A stretch of 46,075 nt of DNA. Source: Calditrichia bacterium (GTDB taxonomy: Bacteria > Calditrichota > Calditrichia > RBG-13-44-9 > J075). Of the stretch, positions 26,665 to 36,200 are shown one piece after another. The stretch is taken from positions 1 to 46,075 of the forward strand of contig JANQQU010000058.1 of the NCBI GenBank assembly GCA_028284905.1. The letters are read 5' to 3'. Made by a program: the position numbers and the translations under genes. The number at the start of each line of letters is the position of its first letter. Within the stretch, counting starts at the first letter, position 1. Below the pieces are notes generated by a model. It was not told the origin of the DNA, searched no databases, and saw only the letters and a program-made list of their open reading frames with translations.

Positions 26665-27288
26665 TTTCAGAAATGAGAAATCAATAACATCCCGTGGGTC
26701 AAGCAATTGATCGTTTTGATACACTTCGAAATGAAGATGAGGTGCGGTGGAAACGCCAGTGTTCCCGACTGCGCCGATGACTTCCCCGGCAGCAACTTTA
26801 TCTCCAGCTTGCACATCGATTTTACTTAAATGAGAATAATGGGTCGTATAGCCATCACTGTGCTGAACGGAGATGCGTTTTCCGTGATTGCTGTCGGATG
26901 TTTCCGCAATAGTAATAGTGCCGTCTGCTGCACTGAACACATCGGTGCCGATAGGCGCGGCAATGTCTATGCCTTTATGTAGCTGCTTCTTTTTGGTGGT
27001 CGGATTTTTCCGCATGCCATAATGGGAAGTGATGCGGCCGGATTTAATCGGCGCGGTAAAAGTTAAGGCGTGTAAATTTGCCGCCGTCATTGAGGGGGTA
27101 GGGGAAGCTGTGTCATCACCAAAAGATGTAACGAGCGGGGCGGTAACCGCCAGCGTATTGGTTGGTGTTGTATCCGACAAGCTTGCCGCTGCAGTTGAAG
27201 TGTTAAAATGTTTCGGTGCCAAAGGCAAAATTAAAAGTCCTAATAAAATTGTCAGTAAAATGGGTAAGCAGATTCGCTGCTTTTTCAT
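26650..27288 (-). CDS. Possible internal product: stand-alone M23 peptidase
   Basis: In frame within the M56-M23 gene, codon M334 (27288) is preceded by AAGGAGAG ending 4 nt before it, a better site than those of many genes here. Translation from it gives 212 residues starting MKKQRICLPILLTILLGLLILP, which reads as a signal peptide or anchor, followed by the complete M23 domain. The cell could thus make both the full sensor and a free peptidoglycan hydrolase from one message. This is inference from the ribosome site. The helix is also needed as the last membrane segment of the fusion. Confidence 0.5.
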   Translation of the reverse strand: MKKQRICLPILLTILLGLLILPLAPKHFNTSTAAASLSDTTPTNTLAVTAPLVTSFGDDTASPTPSMTAANLHALTFTAPIKSGRITSHYGMRKNPTTKKKQLHKGIDIAAPIGTDVFSAADGTITIAETSDSNHGKRISVQHSDGYTTHYSHLSKIDVQAGDKVAAGEVIGAVGNTGVSTAPHLHFEVYQNDQLLDPRDVIDFSFLKSGKK

Positions 27289-28287
27289 AATACTCTCCTT
27301 TTTCAGCGTTTTAAGGCGTGTGGTGAAATGCGATAAATTGTTATTTGAGAAACCGGCAAATACCGGGTAGGTATTCGCTTCCATGGAAGTCATTTTGAGC
27401 ACATCCAGCATGCTTCGTCCATAATCCCGCGGTGAAACAGATCCGCTGGATAATACCAGACGATCACAAATCTGCTCCCGGGATTGATTCATGTATCGGG
27501 AGGCGATCCAGACAGCCGGATGAAAGAAGTAAATAATTTGCAGGAGGTTTTGGCAGCGTATCCAGAGCTGGTCGAAACGTTTAATATGCGCCATCTCATG
27601 AGCGACGATTGCCGAAACCCGTGCTTGTTTTTGTGAGGATATCAATTCTTGCGGTATAAAAATAACCGGCCGAAGAACGCCCATCGTAAAAGGAGCAGGG
27701 CAGCTACGATCGGTTACCAGTAAAACCCGTTTTTTTATGGAAAAGTGTGATCGCCAATGAGTAATAATCGCTAGCAACTCCGGTGCTGTTACCGGCGTGC
27801 TTTGGCGGATCAGACGATGATAATAGCCTATTTTTCGAAGAAAGAGAAAGGCGCTTACGCCAATTCCCAGCAACCAAAACAGGAGCATTGAAATCTGCCA
27901 GAACGATAATGAAGAAATTTCAGCTGTGTTTTTTGAAGTCGTCGTCGCTGATGAGAATCCTAGACCTTCCGCGAGCGGGAGGAAGTCATGAAAAAATGTT
28001 TGTTGCTGCGTAACTTCATCACCCCATAGATACGCAATGAGCGGCGTATCTTCTAAAAACGCCCGGGCGCTAAAAGCGGTACTGAAGTCCGGCGGCAGTA
28101 TGAAGCGGAGGAACAGTAACGCCCAAAGGCAATATTGAAAATAGGGGAATCGTCCCCGCAGCACATATCGGGTGAATAATAAGATAACCGCCATTATGAT
28201 CAATCCATAAAGACTTTGCAGGAGGAGATGATTGTAAAATGTCGAAATCATTTCACTCAGAGAAAAAGATGTCCAGAATTCAGCCAT
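26650..28287 (-). CDS. BlaR1-like M56 membrane peptidase fused to an M23 (LytM) peptidoglycan endopeptidase
   Basis: 545 residues. The first 330 form an M56/BlaR1-type membrane zinc protease: helices at about 21-42, 50-65 and 131-150, and H230-E-M-A-H234 (HExxH) with a following REQICD segment. A final helix (about 339-356) leads to a Thr/Ser/Ala-rich linker. The end (about 408-540) is an M23 endopeptidase with H437 and D441 in HKGID, H483/H486 in HYSH and H517-L-H519, all residues needed for zinc and catalysis. In BlaR1 this outer position holds the beta-lactam sensor; here it is an apparently active peptidoglycan hydrolase. The start overlaps the BlaI-type gene by 8 bp (ATGGCTGA). Database names for M23/M56 proteins exist, but I know of no described function. 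Confidence 0.93.
   Translation of the reverse strand: MAEFWTSFSLSEMISTFYNHLLLQSLYGLIIMAVILLFTRYVLRGRFPYFQYCLWALLFLRFILPPDFSTAFSARAFLEDTPLIAYLWGDEVTQQQTFFHDFLPLAEGLGFSSATTTSKNTAEISSLSFWQISMLLFWLLGIGVSAFLFLRKIGYYHRLIRQSTPVTAPELLAIITHWRSHFSIKKRVLLVTDRSCPAPFTMGVLRPVIFIPQELISSQKQARVSAIVAHEMAHIKRFDQLWIRCQNLLQIIYFFHPAVWIASRYMNQSREQICDRLVLSSGSVSPRDYGRSMLDVLKMTSMEANTYPVFAGFSNNNLSHFTTRLKTLKKESIMKKQRICLPILLTILLGLLILPLAPKHFNTSTAAASLSDTTPTNTLAVTAPLVTSFGDDTASPTPSMTAANLHALTFTAPIKSGRITSHYGMRKNPTTKKKQLHKGIDIAAPIGTDVFSAADGTITIAETSDSNHGKRISVQHSDGYTTHYSHLSKIDVQAGDKVAAGEVIGAVGNTGVSTAPHLHFEVYQNDQLLDPRDVIDFSFLKSGKK
27286..27300 (-). promoter_or_regulatory. Strong internal ribosome-binding site before codon 334 of the M56-M23 gene
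   Basis: On the minus strand the sequence AAGGAGAGTATTATG places a near-perfect Shine-Dalgarno at ideal spacing before an in-frame ATG. Confidence 0.65.
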
Positions 28288-28681
28288 TCTTTTTATCCTC
28301 CGCAGTATCTTCTTCCAGAAGGCGATTTAGTTCAGCAATTTCATCCTCTCGCAGGGTATTATTACGGGCGAATAAAGAAACCACTGTTCCATAATCCGTT
28401 TCCAGAACTTTATCGGCAAAGAACTGTACCAGGCGAACCAATCCGGCCGGGCGGGATATTTGCGCGCTATAGATAAAAACCCCATGGAATTGTTCGCGGC
28501 TCAAGAATCCTTTTTTAACCATGCGATCCATAGTTGTTTTTGTGGTGGAATAGGCCCAGCCGTTTTGTGGGGAAATTATATCATGAACTTCGCGGATACT
28601 CTGACTGCCATTGCGCCAAAGTGCCCGGAGAATATCATATTCGGCTTTAGATAAATCCGGTACTTGTGTCATCAAAAACAT
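28280..28681 (-). CDS. BlaI/MecI-family transcriptional repressor
   Basis: 133 residues. The N-terminal winged helix (LSKAEYDILRALWRNGSQSIREVHDIISPQNGWAYSTTKTTMDRMVKKGFLSRE) is typical of BlaI, MecI and CopY. The C-terminal third is the dimerisation helix pair, where proteolysis by BlaR1-type sensors frees the operator. AGGAG lies 5 nt before the ATG. The stop overlaps the M56-M23 start by 8 bp, so repressor and sensor protease are made together. A perfect TACA/TGTA palindrome upstream is its likely own operator. No beta-lactamase gene adjoins it, so the regulated response is something other than a classic bla operon. Confidence 0.95.
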   Translation of the reverse strand: MFLMTQVPDLSKAEYDILRALWRNGSQSIREVHDIISPQNGWAYSTTKTTMDRMVKKGFLSREQFHGVFIYSAQISRPAGLVRLVQFFADKVLETDYGTVVSLFARNNTLREDEIAELNRLLEEDTAEDKKNG

Positions 28682-28706
28682 ATTTTCTCCTAAAATGTCG
28701 CTGCAT

Positions 28707-28721
28707 TGTTACATTGTAACA
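28707..28721. promoter_or_regulatory. BlaI-type operator palindrome
   Basis: tgttacattgtaaca is a perfect 7-1-7 inverted repeat holding the TACA...TGTA half-sites known for BlaI/MecI. It lies 26 bp upstream of the repressor start and just downstream of the predicted -10, well placed for autorepression. Confidence 0.85.
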
Positions 28722-28727
28722 GGTGCT

Positions 28728-28755
28728 AATATAAACACTAAAAAACAAATGTCAA
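28728..28755 (-). promoter_or_regulatory. Promoter of the BlaI / M56-M23 operon
   Basis: On the minus strand TTGACA (28755-28750) and TATATT (28733-28728) are 16 nt apart, a sigma70-like match, followed within a few bases by the BlaI-type palindrome. Confidence 0.5.
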
Positions 28756-28814
28756 TAAAAAAATATAAGGAGAAATTTTTCAGCACAGATAATTGATTTT
28801 ACGTCTGAGGAATC

Positions 28815-28843
28815 GCTGGCCGGTTGTGTGCTAACCAGCCAGC
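28815..28843. other. Hairpin downstream of the phytase-like lipoprotein gene
   Basis: gctggccggtt (28815-28825) pairs with aaccagccagc (28833-28843) with one mismatch around a 7-nt loop. It lies 12 bp past the stop of the minus-strand gene. No T-run follows on either strand, so a terminator role is only possible. Confidence 0.4.
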
Positions 28844-28855
28844 AATGAATAGGGG

Positions 28856-29941
28856 CTAATAGCAGTTAAGGGGCTGCCAAAGATTATTTACAATCGCATC
28901 CAGGGGGATTGCGGAAACATTGCCATCATTGTGTACTGCGAAAAATGCACCGGTAGGGAATTCGCCGAAACTGTTTTGAGTTAATGCGATACCGTCCGTA
29001 TTAGCCGTTTGTTTGCCGGTAAAAGCACCGATTAGCTGGAGCGTGCGGCGATCGAAGATGTAAAATGTGTTATTCCGGTGAGACTGATCCGTCGTAATCC
29101 AAAACCCGCTACCGGTATTATCACATTTATAGAGTGCGATGCCTTCGGGTTCACTTGTAAAGATTCCTTTGCCGAGTAGTTTACCGGTAAACTCCCCATC
29201 AAGATTGTATATCTTAATGCAATTTTCACTGGCCAACTCATCTGCAATCAACAGGCGCTTATAGAAAGTATCAGCATATATCGATTCGACTTTTTTTAAC
29301 ATGCCGGGACCACTGGTATTGCCGAAAGCCTGGATAAACTTACTCTCTACCTGATCACCCTCTATGCGCAGCTGCCATTGTTTAACACGCTGATTGAGCT
29401 GATCTTCCGGGGGGATTTGCTCATTTGCAGTTTCATAATTGTCAGTAATAAACAGGGAATAATCTGTAGCGCTCTCCGAAAAAACTGCGATGCCGTAGGG
29501 GCGCTTCAACTGGTCTTCACCGACTGTGCCAAGGCTCTTCAATCCCGGCAAAGAGAAAATTTGAACCCGGCGATTATCTCTTTCCACAACCATCATGAGG
29601 TTGCCAACAACCGCAATGCCATTGGGGCGCTTAAATTCTCCCGGTGCACTGCCTGGTTGTCCGAATTTCTTTATCAAGCTACCGGTGGCCCCATCATAAA
29701 TTAAAAGGCGATGGGTCTTCTTGGCGGTTGTTATTAGCCAATGCTCGTTGTTCGGTCCATGCCAGATTGCCGGAGAATCAATGTTATCTGTTTCATCTCT
29801 GGGGGTTAAAAAAGCTTCCTCCAGGGTTACCGGTGGCGTTGGTATATTTGATACTTGCCGTTTGCTGCAAGCGACAAAAGTCATTATTAACATAGGGAAT
29901 ATTACTAAACGATATAGTTGTGATGATTTGAATTCAATCAT
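28856..29941 (-). CDS. Phytase-like beta-propeller lipoprotein, partner of TonB receptor
   Basis: 361 residues. The lipoprotein signal MIEFKSSQLYRLVIFPMLIM ends with lipobox FVAC (C25). The rest is a beta-propeller of 3-phytase type: DNIDSPAIWHGP at the start, EFKRPNGIAVVGNLMMVVERDN, KRPYGIAVF, SEPEGIALYKC and NTDGIALTQNSFGEFPTGAFFAVHNDG. These acidic segments match the places where B. subtilis-type phytases bind calcium and phosphate, so it probably cleaves phytate or another phosphate ester at the cell surface. The ATG at 29941 with AAGGAAG is preferred to an upstream start that would hide the lipobox. It follows the TonB receptor gene by 101 bp. It has no type IX tail, unlike the two paralogs at 14.4-17.4 kb. 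Confidence 0.85.
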   Translation of the reverse strand: MIEFKSSQLYRLVIFPMLIMTFVACSKRQVSNIPTPPVTLEEAFLTPRDETDNIDSPAIWHGPNNEHWLITTAKKTHRLLIYDGATGSLIKKFGQPGSAPGEFKRPNGIAVVGNLMMVVERDNRRVQIFSLPGLKSLGTVGEDQLKRPYGIAVFSESATDYSLFITDNYETANEQIPPEDQLNQRVKQWQLRIEGDQVESKFIQAFGNTSGPGMLKKVESIYADTFYKRLLIADELASENCIKIYNLDGEFTGKLLGKGIFTSEPEGIALYKCDNTGSGFWITTDQSHRNNTFYIFDRRTLQLIGAFTGKQTANTDGIALTQNSFGEFPTGAFFAVHNDGNVSAIPLDAIVNNLWQPLNCY

Positions 29942-30042
29942 TCCGGGGCTTCCTTGAATTTTAATGTTATTCTTTACATAGCCAAAGGGCAGATTGCTAA
30001 AGACCTGCCCTTTGTATTTAATGCCAAAACCAATCAATCTTA

Positions 30043-32784
30043 TTATAGATCGTATTTCAAACCGAAGCTCAGCTTCATCTGGTAATACTCCGCCTGGTAA
30101 GTGCGCTCACTGCTGCCGGCGTAATAACGCAGTGGCTGATTAAGCAGGTTGTTCAATTCGAAAAAGAAACGTAGTTCAGGCGTAAATGCATAAGCGCCGT
30201 TGAGATCCAGATAAGTCACTTTGTCATAAAACCGCTCCAGTCCCGGGGTTAAATCCAGGCCATCGGGATCGAGATAGGCGCTGGTATAATTAAACGATGC
30301 ACCTAATACCACTCTTGGTGTCTGAAATGTCAGTGCTGCATTGAGCGTGTGGGGAGCTGTGCCCGGAAGATCAATGGTATCATCGGTTTCAGCTGCATCT
30401 TGAAATTCCGGATTATCAGCAGAGGAACTGGTGTAGGTGTAATTGCCATAAAATCCGAGATTTCTAAGGAGACCGGGGAGAAAGGTCAACTGACGCTGAA
30501 ATGCGAATTCAATTCCCAACAGGGATGCTTCACCACCGTTCTTCGGTTGAAGCGCCTTAAATTCCGCATCGCCAAAATTTGCAACGCCACCTTCATCCAA
30601 ATAAATCCAGCCTTGAATATCTTTATAGAAAACGCCACCGGAAACGATGCCGACAGACTGAAAGTAATGTTCTGCCATTAAGTCAAAATTCATTGAAGTG
30701 GTCGGTTCCAGGGCTGGGTTTCCGATTTCGATTTCTTCATCTTCGACGAGAATATTCCGATAGGGGACCAGTTGATAATAATTCGGCCGGGAAAGCGTGT
30801 TTGTCCAGGCAAATCGTAGAACCGAATTGCTGTTCAGGGTATATTTGGCATGAAAACCCGGTAATATATTGACATAATCATCGGTACCGTTGGTTGTGGA
30901 AGACTCTTCAGTGTCATCATTGAATTCATTCCCGGTATAGTCAATATCGGTTTGCTCCAGGCGAGCACCGGCAATGATTAACCATTGCGGTCCAATGTTT
31001 TGCTGTAACATGGCATATCCGGCTGTGATCTTTTCGGTTGCATTGTAGTTTGCCGGAATGAATTCCGATGGCGCCAATGTTTTTTCGAACAGACTGCTGT
31101 TATCGAGATCGAGGCTGCCTAAAAACTCCGGCGTTGTAAAAGTGCCGATTGAATAATCACCGGCTTCATAATTCGGATCAGAAAGATCTTCGCTGGCAGC
31201 AAGTCCCTGACTGATGAAAGCGTCTTCATCCAGAGGTTCAAACTCATAAAAAATATTATCGCGCAGTTTATCCTTCTGCTTATAACGACCGCCGAGCTTA
31301 ATAGCATTTTTATATTTACCAGTGCTGCTTAGCGGCACTTCCAGATCCAGCTTGAAGCCGAAATCTTCTTCTTCGGTATACTGATCTTCCTCAGTGATTT
31401 CCCGCAGGGAGAAGTCGTTAAAAGATAATGCGGATGCCGGGTTAAACTTTGGCTCTTCCAGGTTGGAATAGTCTGCATTGAAAGCAATATCTCTCGCCCG
31501 CCATTCGATATAGCGTTCAGTGGGACGCTCTTCAGATGCTTTTGAGCCGGATACCAGCCAATTCAGTTTCAATGCATTACCGATTAGGTGTTCGCCGCTC
31601 AGAGAGGTGCTCCAGGTGATTTGCTGCTCCAGGCGGCTATTGTCGTTCGTTTCGTTGCCAATACCACCTTTGGTTTGACGGCGAATTTCCGTAACATCTT
31701 CATCTAAATCCCGGAAGCGCAGGCGGAAACGATTTTCCCAATCATTGCGGTGATTGTAGATTGCACGGGCCTTAATTGTTGAGGTTGGATTGAGGCGATA
31801 ATCAAATGCGGCGGAAGCGCTTCTTCTTAAACGACGAAGATTGTATCTGCGAACATCCCATTCGGACGCCAAATTCGCTTCGGCCCACTCACCTTCCGCG
31901 TTATCCGACCCAAGATTGTTGTCAAAATAAGAGGCATTAATAACAACGCCCAGTTTGTTGTTCAGGTAACGGTTACCGGCGATAAGTGCGAGGTTGGTCT
32001 GGGGCTCTTCCCGCAGGAAGTTGTAGCCGCTGCCGGCCGTTGCGGAGACACGCATCCCATAAGGCGCCTGTCGGGTGACGAGATTAATAGCACCGCCAAT
32101 GGCATCTGCATCCATGTCCGGTGTAACGGCCTTGTTTACTTCAATAGACTGAATCGCGGCAGAGGGAATGAGATCCAGCTGAACCGCCCGAATTTCGCCC
32201 TCGGCAGACGGCACACGTTCGCCGTTGATCATTACAGAACTTAAGCGAGGCTCCGTTCCCCGAAGATTTGCAAAACGGGCTTCACCCTGGTCGTAATTTA
32301 CGGTGATAGACGGTATACGCTTCAGCGCGTCACCAATATTTGCATCGGGAAAACGACCGATTTGATCTGCCGATACAATATTCGTGATATTCGGATTGCT
32401 GCGCTGAATATTCAGTGCCTTTGCCTGTCCTTTCAGACGCTCTCCAAGTACCTGAATTTCACTACCATTGACAATGCCGGGCGTTAATTCAAAATCGACG
32501 GACGCAGCTTCCCCGCTCTTGATAACAATTTCCTGTTGATGAGAGGCATACCCCATATATTCAACAAATACAGTGTACGTTCCAGCCGGCACTTTTAAGA
32601 GAGTAAACTCTCCATTAATATTCGATGTTGTGCCAATTTGCAGGGTTTCAATAAAAACGCTGGCGCCTGCAAGAGACAGTTGATCTTCTGCATCTCGAAT
32701 ACTTCCGGAAATTGCACCGGTTTGTGCAGAAGCTGCAAATGATAAGAGTAAATAAAAAATTAAAATACCAATAACATGTTTCAT
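30043..32784 (-). CDS. TonB-dependent receptor, phytase-linked
   Basis: 913 residues. Signal peptide (1-20, ending ASA), carboxypeptidase-regulatory-like domain (about 24-108), plug (IGRFPDANIGDALKRIPSITVNYDQGEARFANLRG; SIEVNKAVTPDMDADAIGGAINLVTR) and a large beta-barrel ending in a terminal aromatic-rich strand (KLSFGLKYDL). The plug type is the one common in receptors of Xanthomonas/Caulobacter and Bacteroidetes that import sugars or phosphate compounds. GGAGG lies 4 nt before the ATG. The phytase-like lipoprotein gene follows on the same strand, a pairing known in several phyla, so the likely cargo is inositol phosphate or its products. Confidence 0.94.
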   Translation of the reverse strand: MKHVIGILIFYLLLSFAASAQTGAISGSIRDAEDQLSLAGASVFIETLQIGTTSNINGEFTLLKVPAGTYTVFVEYMGYASHQQEIVIKSGEAASVDFELTPGIVNGSEIQVLGERLKGQAKALNIQRSNPNITNIVSADQIGRFPDANIGDALKRIPSITVNYDQGEARFANLRGTEPRLSSVMINGERVPSAEGEIRAVQLDLIPSAAIQSIEVNKAVTPDMDADAIGGAINLVTRQAPYGMRVSATAGSGYNFLREEPQTNLALIAGNRYLNNKLGVVINASYFDNNLGSDNAEGEWAEANLASEWDVRRYNLRRLRRSASAAFDYRLNPTSTIKARAIYNHRNDWENRFRLRFRDLDEDVTEIRRQTKGGIGNETNDNSRLEQQITWSTSLSGEHLIGNALKLNWLVSGSKASEERPTERYIEWRARDIAFNADYSNLEEPKFNPASALSFNDFSLREITEEDQYTEEEDFGFKLDLEVPLSSTGKYKNAIKLGGRYKQKDKLRDNIFYEFEPLDEDAFISQGLAASEDLSDPNYEAGDYSIGTFTTPEFLGSLDLDNSSLFEKTLAPSEFIPANYNATEKITAGYAMLQQNIGPQWLIIAGARLEQTDIDYTGNEFNDDTEESSTTNGTDDYVNILPGFHAKYTLNSNSVLRFAWTNTLSRPNYYQLVPYRNILVEDEEIEIGNPALEPTTSMNFDLMAEHYFQSVGIVSGGVFYKDIQGWIYLDEGGVANFGDAEFKALQPKNGGEASLLGIEFAFQRQLTFLPGLLRNLGFYGNYTYTSSSADNPEFQDAAETDDTIDLPGTAPHTLNAALTFQTPRVVLGASFNYTSAYLDPDGLDLTPGLERFYDKVTYLDLNGAYAFTPELRFFFELNNLLNQPLRYYAGSSERTYQAEYYQMKLSFGLKYDL

Positions 32785-33267
32785 AGAGCCTCCGATTAAA
32801 TGAGTGAATTTTCTCCAATGACCTAAAGGGAGAAATATCGCATATTCACTTTTTCAATTCGGATACAGATGGATAACAATCTGTCTGTTAGATATTAATG
32901 TTGCAAAAAAATGTTGCCTTTTTTCGCACAGATTTGCGGGGTTTTTAACAGAAAATATTTATTCCGGAGTGGGAAAATATCGACTTGTAAACATCAGAAT
33001 AAACGCGTTGATGGAAAACTGTATTGAAACTGCAATAGTTGTATTTGCTCTTAAACAAAATATATATGATTTTCAACCGGTCAGGCAATTTGTATCGGAA
33101 ACGGCTTTTGGGGTAGTGATGCATTATAATCAATGCAAGTTTGGTTGTCTTGTTTTGCTGGTATATATTCAGGTATATTTTTCCTGAACTGATGAAGATG
33201 AATGTCGCTAATTTTGCAAAAGTGAAATGGGCAGTAACTTTTATTACCGGCAATCGTGGAAGTAAAT
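32785..33267. other. Intergenic region between divergent TonB receptor and kinase genes
   Basis: 483 bp, AT-rich, with no gene I can support. A stem-loop in the receptor leader pairs agtgaat (32803-32809) with attcact (32844-32850) and ttctcc with ggagaa inside. A TAATTTTG at 33209-33216, 51 bp before the kinase ATG, could be its -7 element, but no good -33 TTTG stands at the right distance. Short frames here lack ribosome sites and family features. Confidence 0.4.
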
Positions 33268-36200
33268 ATGATTGGCAAAACCATCGATCATTACCGCATA
33301 CTGGAAACGCTTGGCCAAGGTGGGATGGGGGCTGTGTATCTTGCCGAGGATCTGAATCTCCAGAGAAAAGCTGCGCTGAAGTTTCTGACCAATCAATCTC
33401 CGGACGACCAAACGCTGCAGCGGTTTAAGCGGGAAGCACAAGCAGCTGCGGCACTAAATCATCCCAATATTATAACCATTTATGAAATCGGTGAATTCGA
33501 TGGTACTGTTTATATCGCCATGGAATATATCCCCGGAAAATCCCTGCGGGAGTTGATTGATGCTTCTCCACTGGAAATTAACCGGGCGTTAGAAATAATG
33601 ATCAGTATTGCCGTAGGGCTACAAACCGCTCATGAAGCGGGCATTATTCACCGGGATATCAAACCGGAAAATATTCTCATCGGTGAAAATGGTTTAGTTA
33701 AGATTGCTGATTTTGGATTGGCAAAGCAATTGGGAGGGACGAACCTGACAGAAGAGGGGACGACGCTCGGCACTATCAAGTATATGTCCCCGGAAGCACT
33801 ACAGGGGGTGACCAGCGATTCCCGCTCGGACATCTTTTCTGCCGGCGTCATGTTTTACGAAATGCTAACCGGCACGCTCCCTTTTAGTGGGGATTATCCC
33901 GCGGCAACAATGTATGCCATTCTGAACAATGAAGCGGAACCGCCCTCCAGACTTCGGCCGGACCTTCCGGAAAAGTTGGATGCCGTTTTACAAAAAAGTC
34001 TGGCAAAATCTCCGGATAACCGCTACGCTTCAGTTGAGGCATTCCTTTCTGATCTGCAATCGCCACAGGAAAGCAAAACGCTTTCAACACCTTCCCCGGA
34101 TAAGACAACACCCGACCTACCAGCAGGCGACACGTCTCAAGCGCCTCCCAATAATGTTTTACGAAAGATTCTGCTGGGGATAGCGGGAGCCGTCATTCTT
34201 GCCTTTTTGTTCTGGCAATTTTTCACTTCCGATGAGGTGCCGATACTGGAAGGCCGTATACCGGTTGCTGTTGCGGATATCCGGAATGAAACCGGAGAAG
34301 CAGCGCTGGATGGCCTTTCCGGGATGCTCATTACTGCTATGGAACAATCACGCCATCTATCTGTTCTGACGCGTTCCCGCATGCTCGATGTTTTGCAAAA
34401 AGAGGGACAAAATGACCTGGCGATTATTGACGAAACCCTCGCCCGGGACGTTGCCCGTCAGGAACAGGTGCAAATTTTGGTTGTCGCCACAATCCGCAAA
34501 CTTGGCAAGCTGTATACCATGGATATCAAAGTGCATGATGTGCAGGAAGATCGTCATATCTTTGCGGACATGGCCCGGGGAGAAGGACAGGAAAGTATTC
34601 TAAGAATGATTGACGAGCTCTCTGAAAAAACCCGGAAAAATCTTAACGAAAAATTGACGGAAATACGTCAACGAAGCCGGCGCTTGGCGGAAATGACGAC
34701 TGTTAACTTCGATGCGTATCAGGATTACTTTAAAGGACAGGAGCTACTCTCAAACTTTGCTTTTCAGGAGGCGAAAGTCTATTTTCAAAATGCACTGGTG
34801 ATTGATTCAACCTTTGGGTTAGCGCATTTCTGGCTGGCGTTTACCCAGGCGCTGATGTCCGATCAAAATGACCCGTTAACGATAAAGCACAGCAAAATTG
34901 CCGCAAAGTATGTCAATAGTGTACCGGAAAAAGAACAGTATTTGATTCGGGCCGGATTGGCCGTAACGGAAAATCCGAATGATCCCGCCGGTTTTCAGGA
35001 AGGCATTCGCATTCTCCGGGAGATGCGTCGTTTTTATCCGCATGATAAAGCGATGATCTATACCCTGGGCACGTTCTATTATGGTGCTCGTCAATTCGAA
35101 AAGGCTGAAATGTTTTTGAAAAAATCCCTGGAGGATGTACCGGGATATCTGCCGGCTATTGGTTTGTTGGGAGAAAGCCTGGGGCAACAGGACAAGCAAT
35201 TTGAAGCTGAACAAATCTATCGGGATTTCCTGGCAGATGATCCTGGAAATACCTTCATCCTGAACCGCCTGGGCTGGACTTTAATTCGCCAGCAAAAATA
35301 TGCGGAAGCAGTGCCCGTTTTTCGGGAGTGCCTTCAGAACAATACAAACAGTCCAATTATCCTGGCAAAAATCTATGAAGGCCTGGGCACTGCACTGGTG
35401 CGTCAAGAGGACTATGAAGCAGCTTCGGATGCTTTCCAGGAAAGTTATCAATTGAATCCATTGGAGATCGACGTCATTAATAGCCTTGGCTGGGCGCTAT
35501 ACAGACAGAATAAATTCGATGAAGCAGAAGCTGTTTTTGTAAAAAGTACCCGCTTGGATTCCCAGTTGATCTATCATCCGGTATTTGGCCTGAACGAAAG
35601 CTATTCCAGCGCTTTAAACGGCTGGGGCTGGAGTGCATTCAGACAGCGGAAATTTCAGATAGCAGATACTGCTTTCGCAGCTTGTTTGAAAATCAATCCC
35701 AATTTTGTCGATGCACTTAAAGGCCGTGGAGTTGCGCTGGATCGACTGAAGCAACATACAACGGCAGAAGGTTTTCTGAGGCGAGGTATAGCGCTGGCAG
35801 ATAAAGATAACTGGTTGCATAACGACCTCGGCTGGTGTTTGCTAAACCAACGGAAATTAGCCGCAGCCGAAGCCTCATTTTTGGATGCTTTAAAGTTAAA
35901 TCCGAATCAGATATATAGCCTGGATGGATTAATCAATATCGCTCTGCGGCAAAAAAAATATACGCAAGCGCATGAATATGCTGAGCGATTTTATCAGTTA
36001 AATCCAGACAAAATGTCCGGACTGCGAATGATGGCCAGTGCAGACATACTAAAAAATAAATTAGACGAAGCTGAATCCCACATTCAAGCCGCTTATGAGT
36101 TAGATTCACTAAATACGCTTAATATTCGTTTCCGGGGATATTTGTCACTTCGAAAAAAAGAGTTTCATATCGCAAGAAATTTTGCCGAAAAATCTCTGAC

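Noticed and set aside
28280-28681. Classic beta-lactam resistance operon
   Set aside because: BlaI and an M56 protein are present, but there is no beta-lactamase or penicillin-binding sensor domain beside them.
32945-33253. 102-codon minus-strand frame between receptor and kinase
   Set aside because: AT-rich, full of K, Y, I and F, no ribosome site, no family resemblance.
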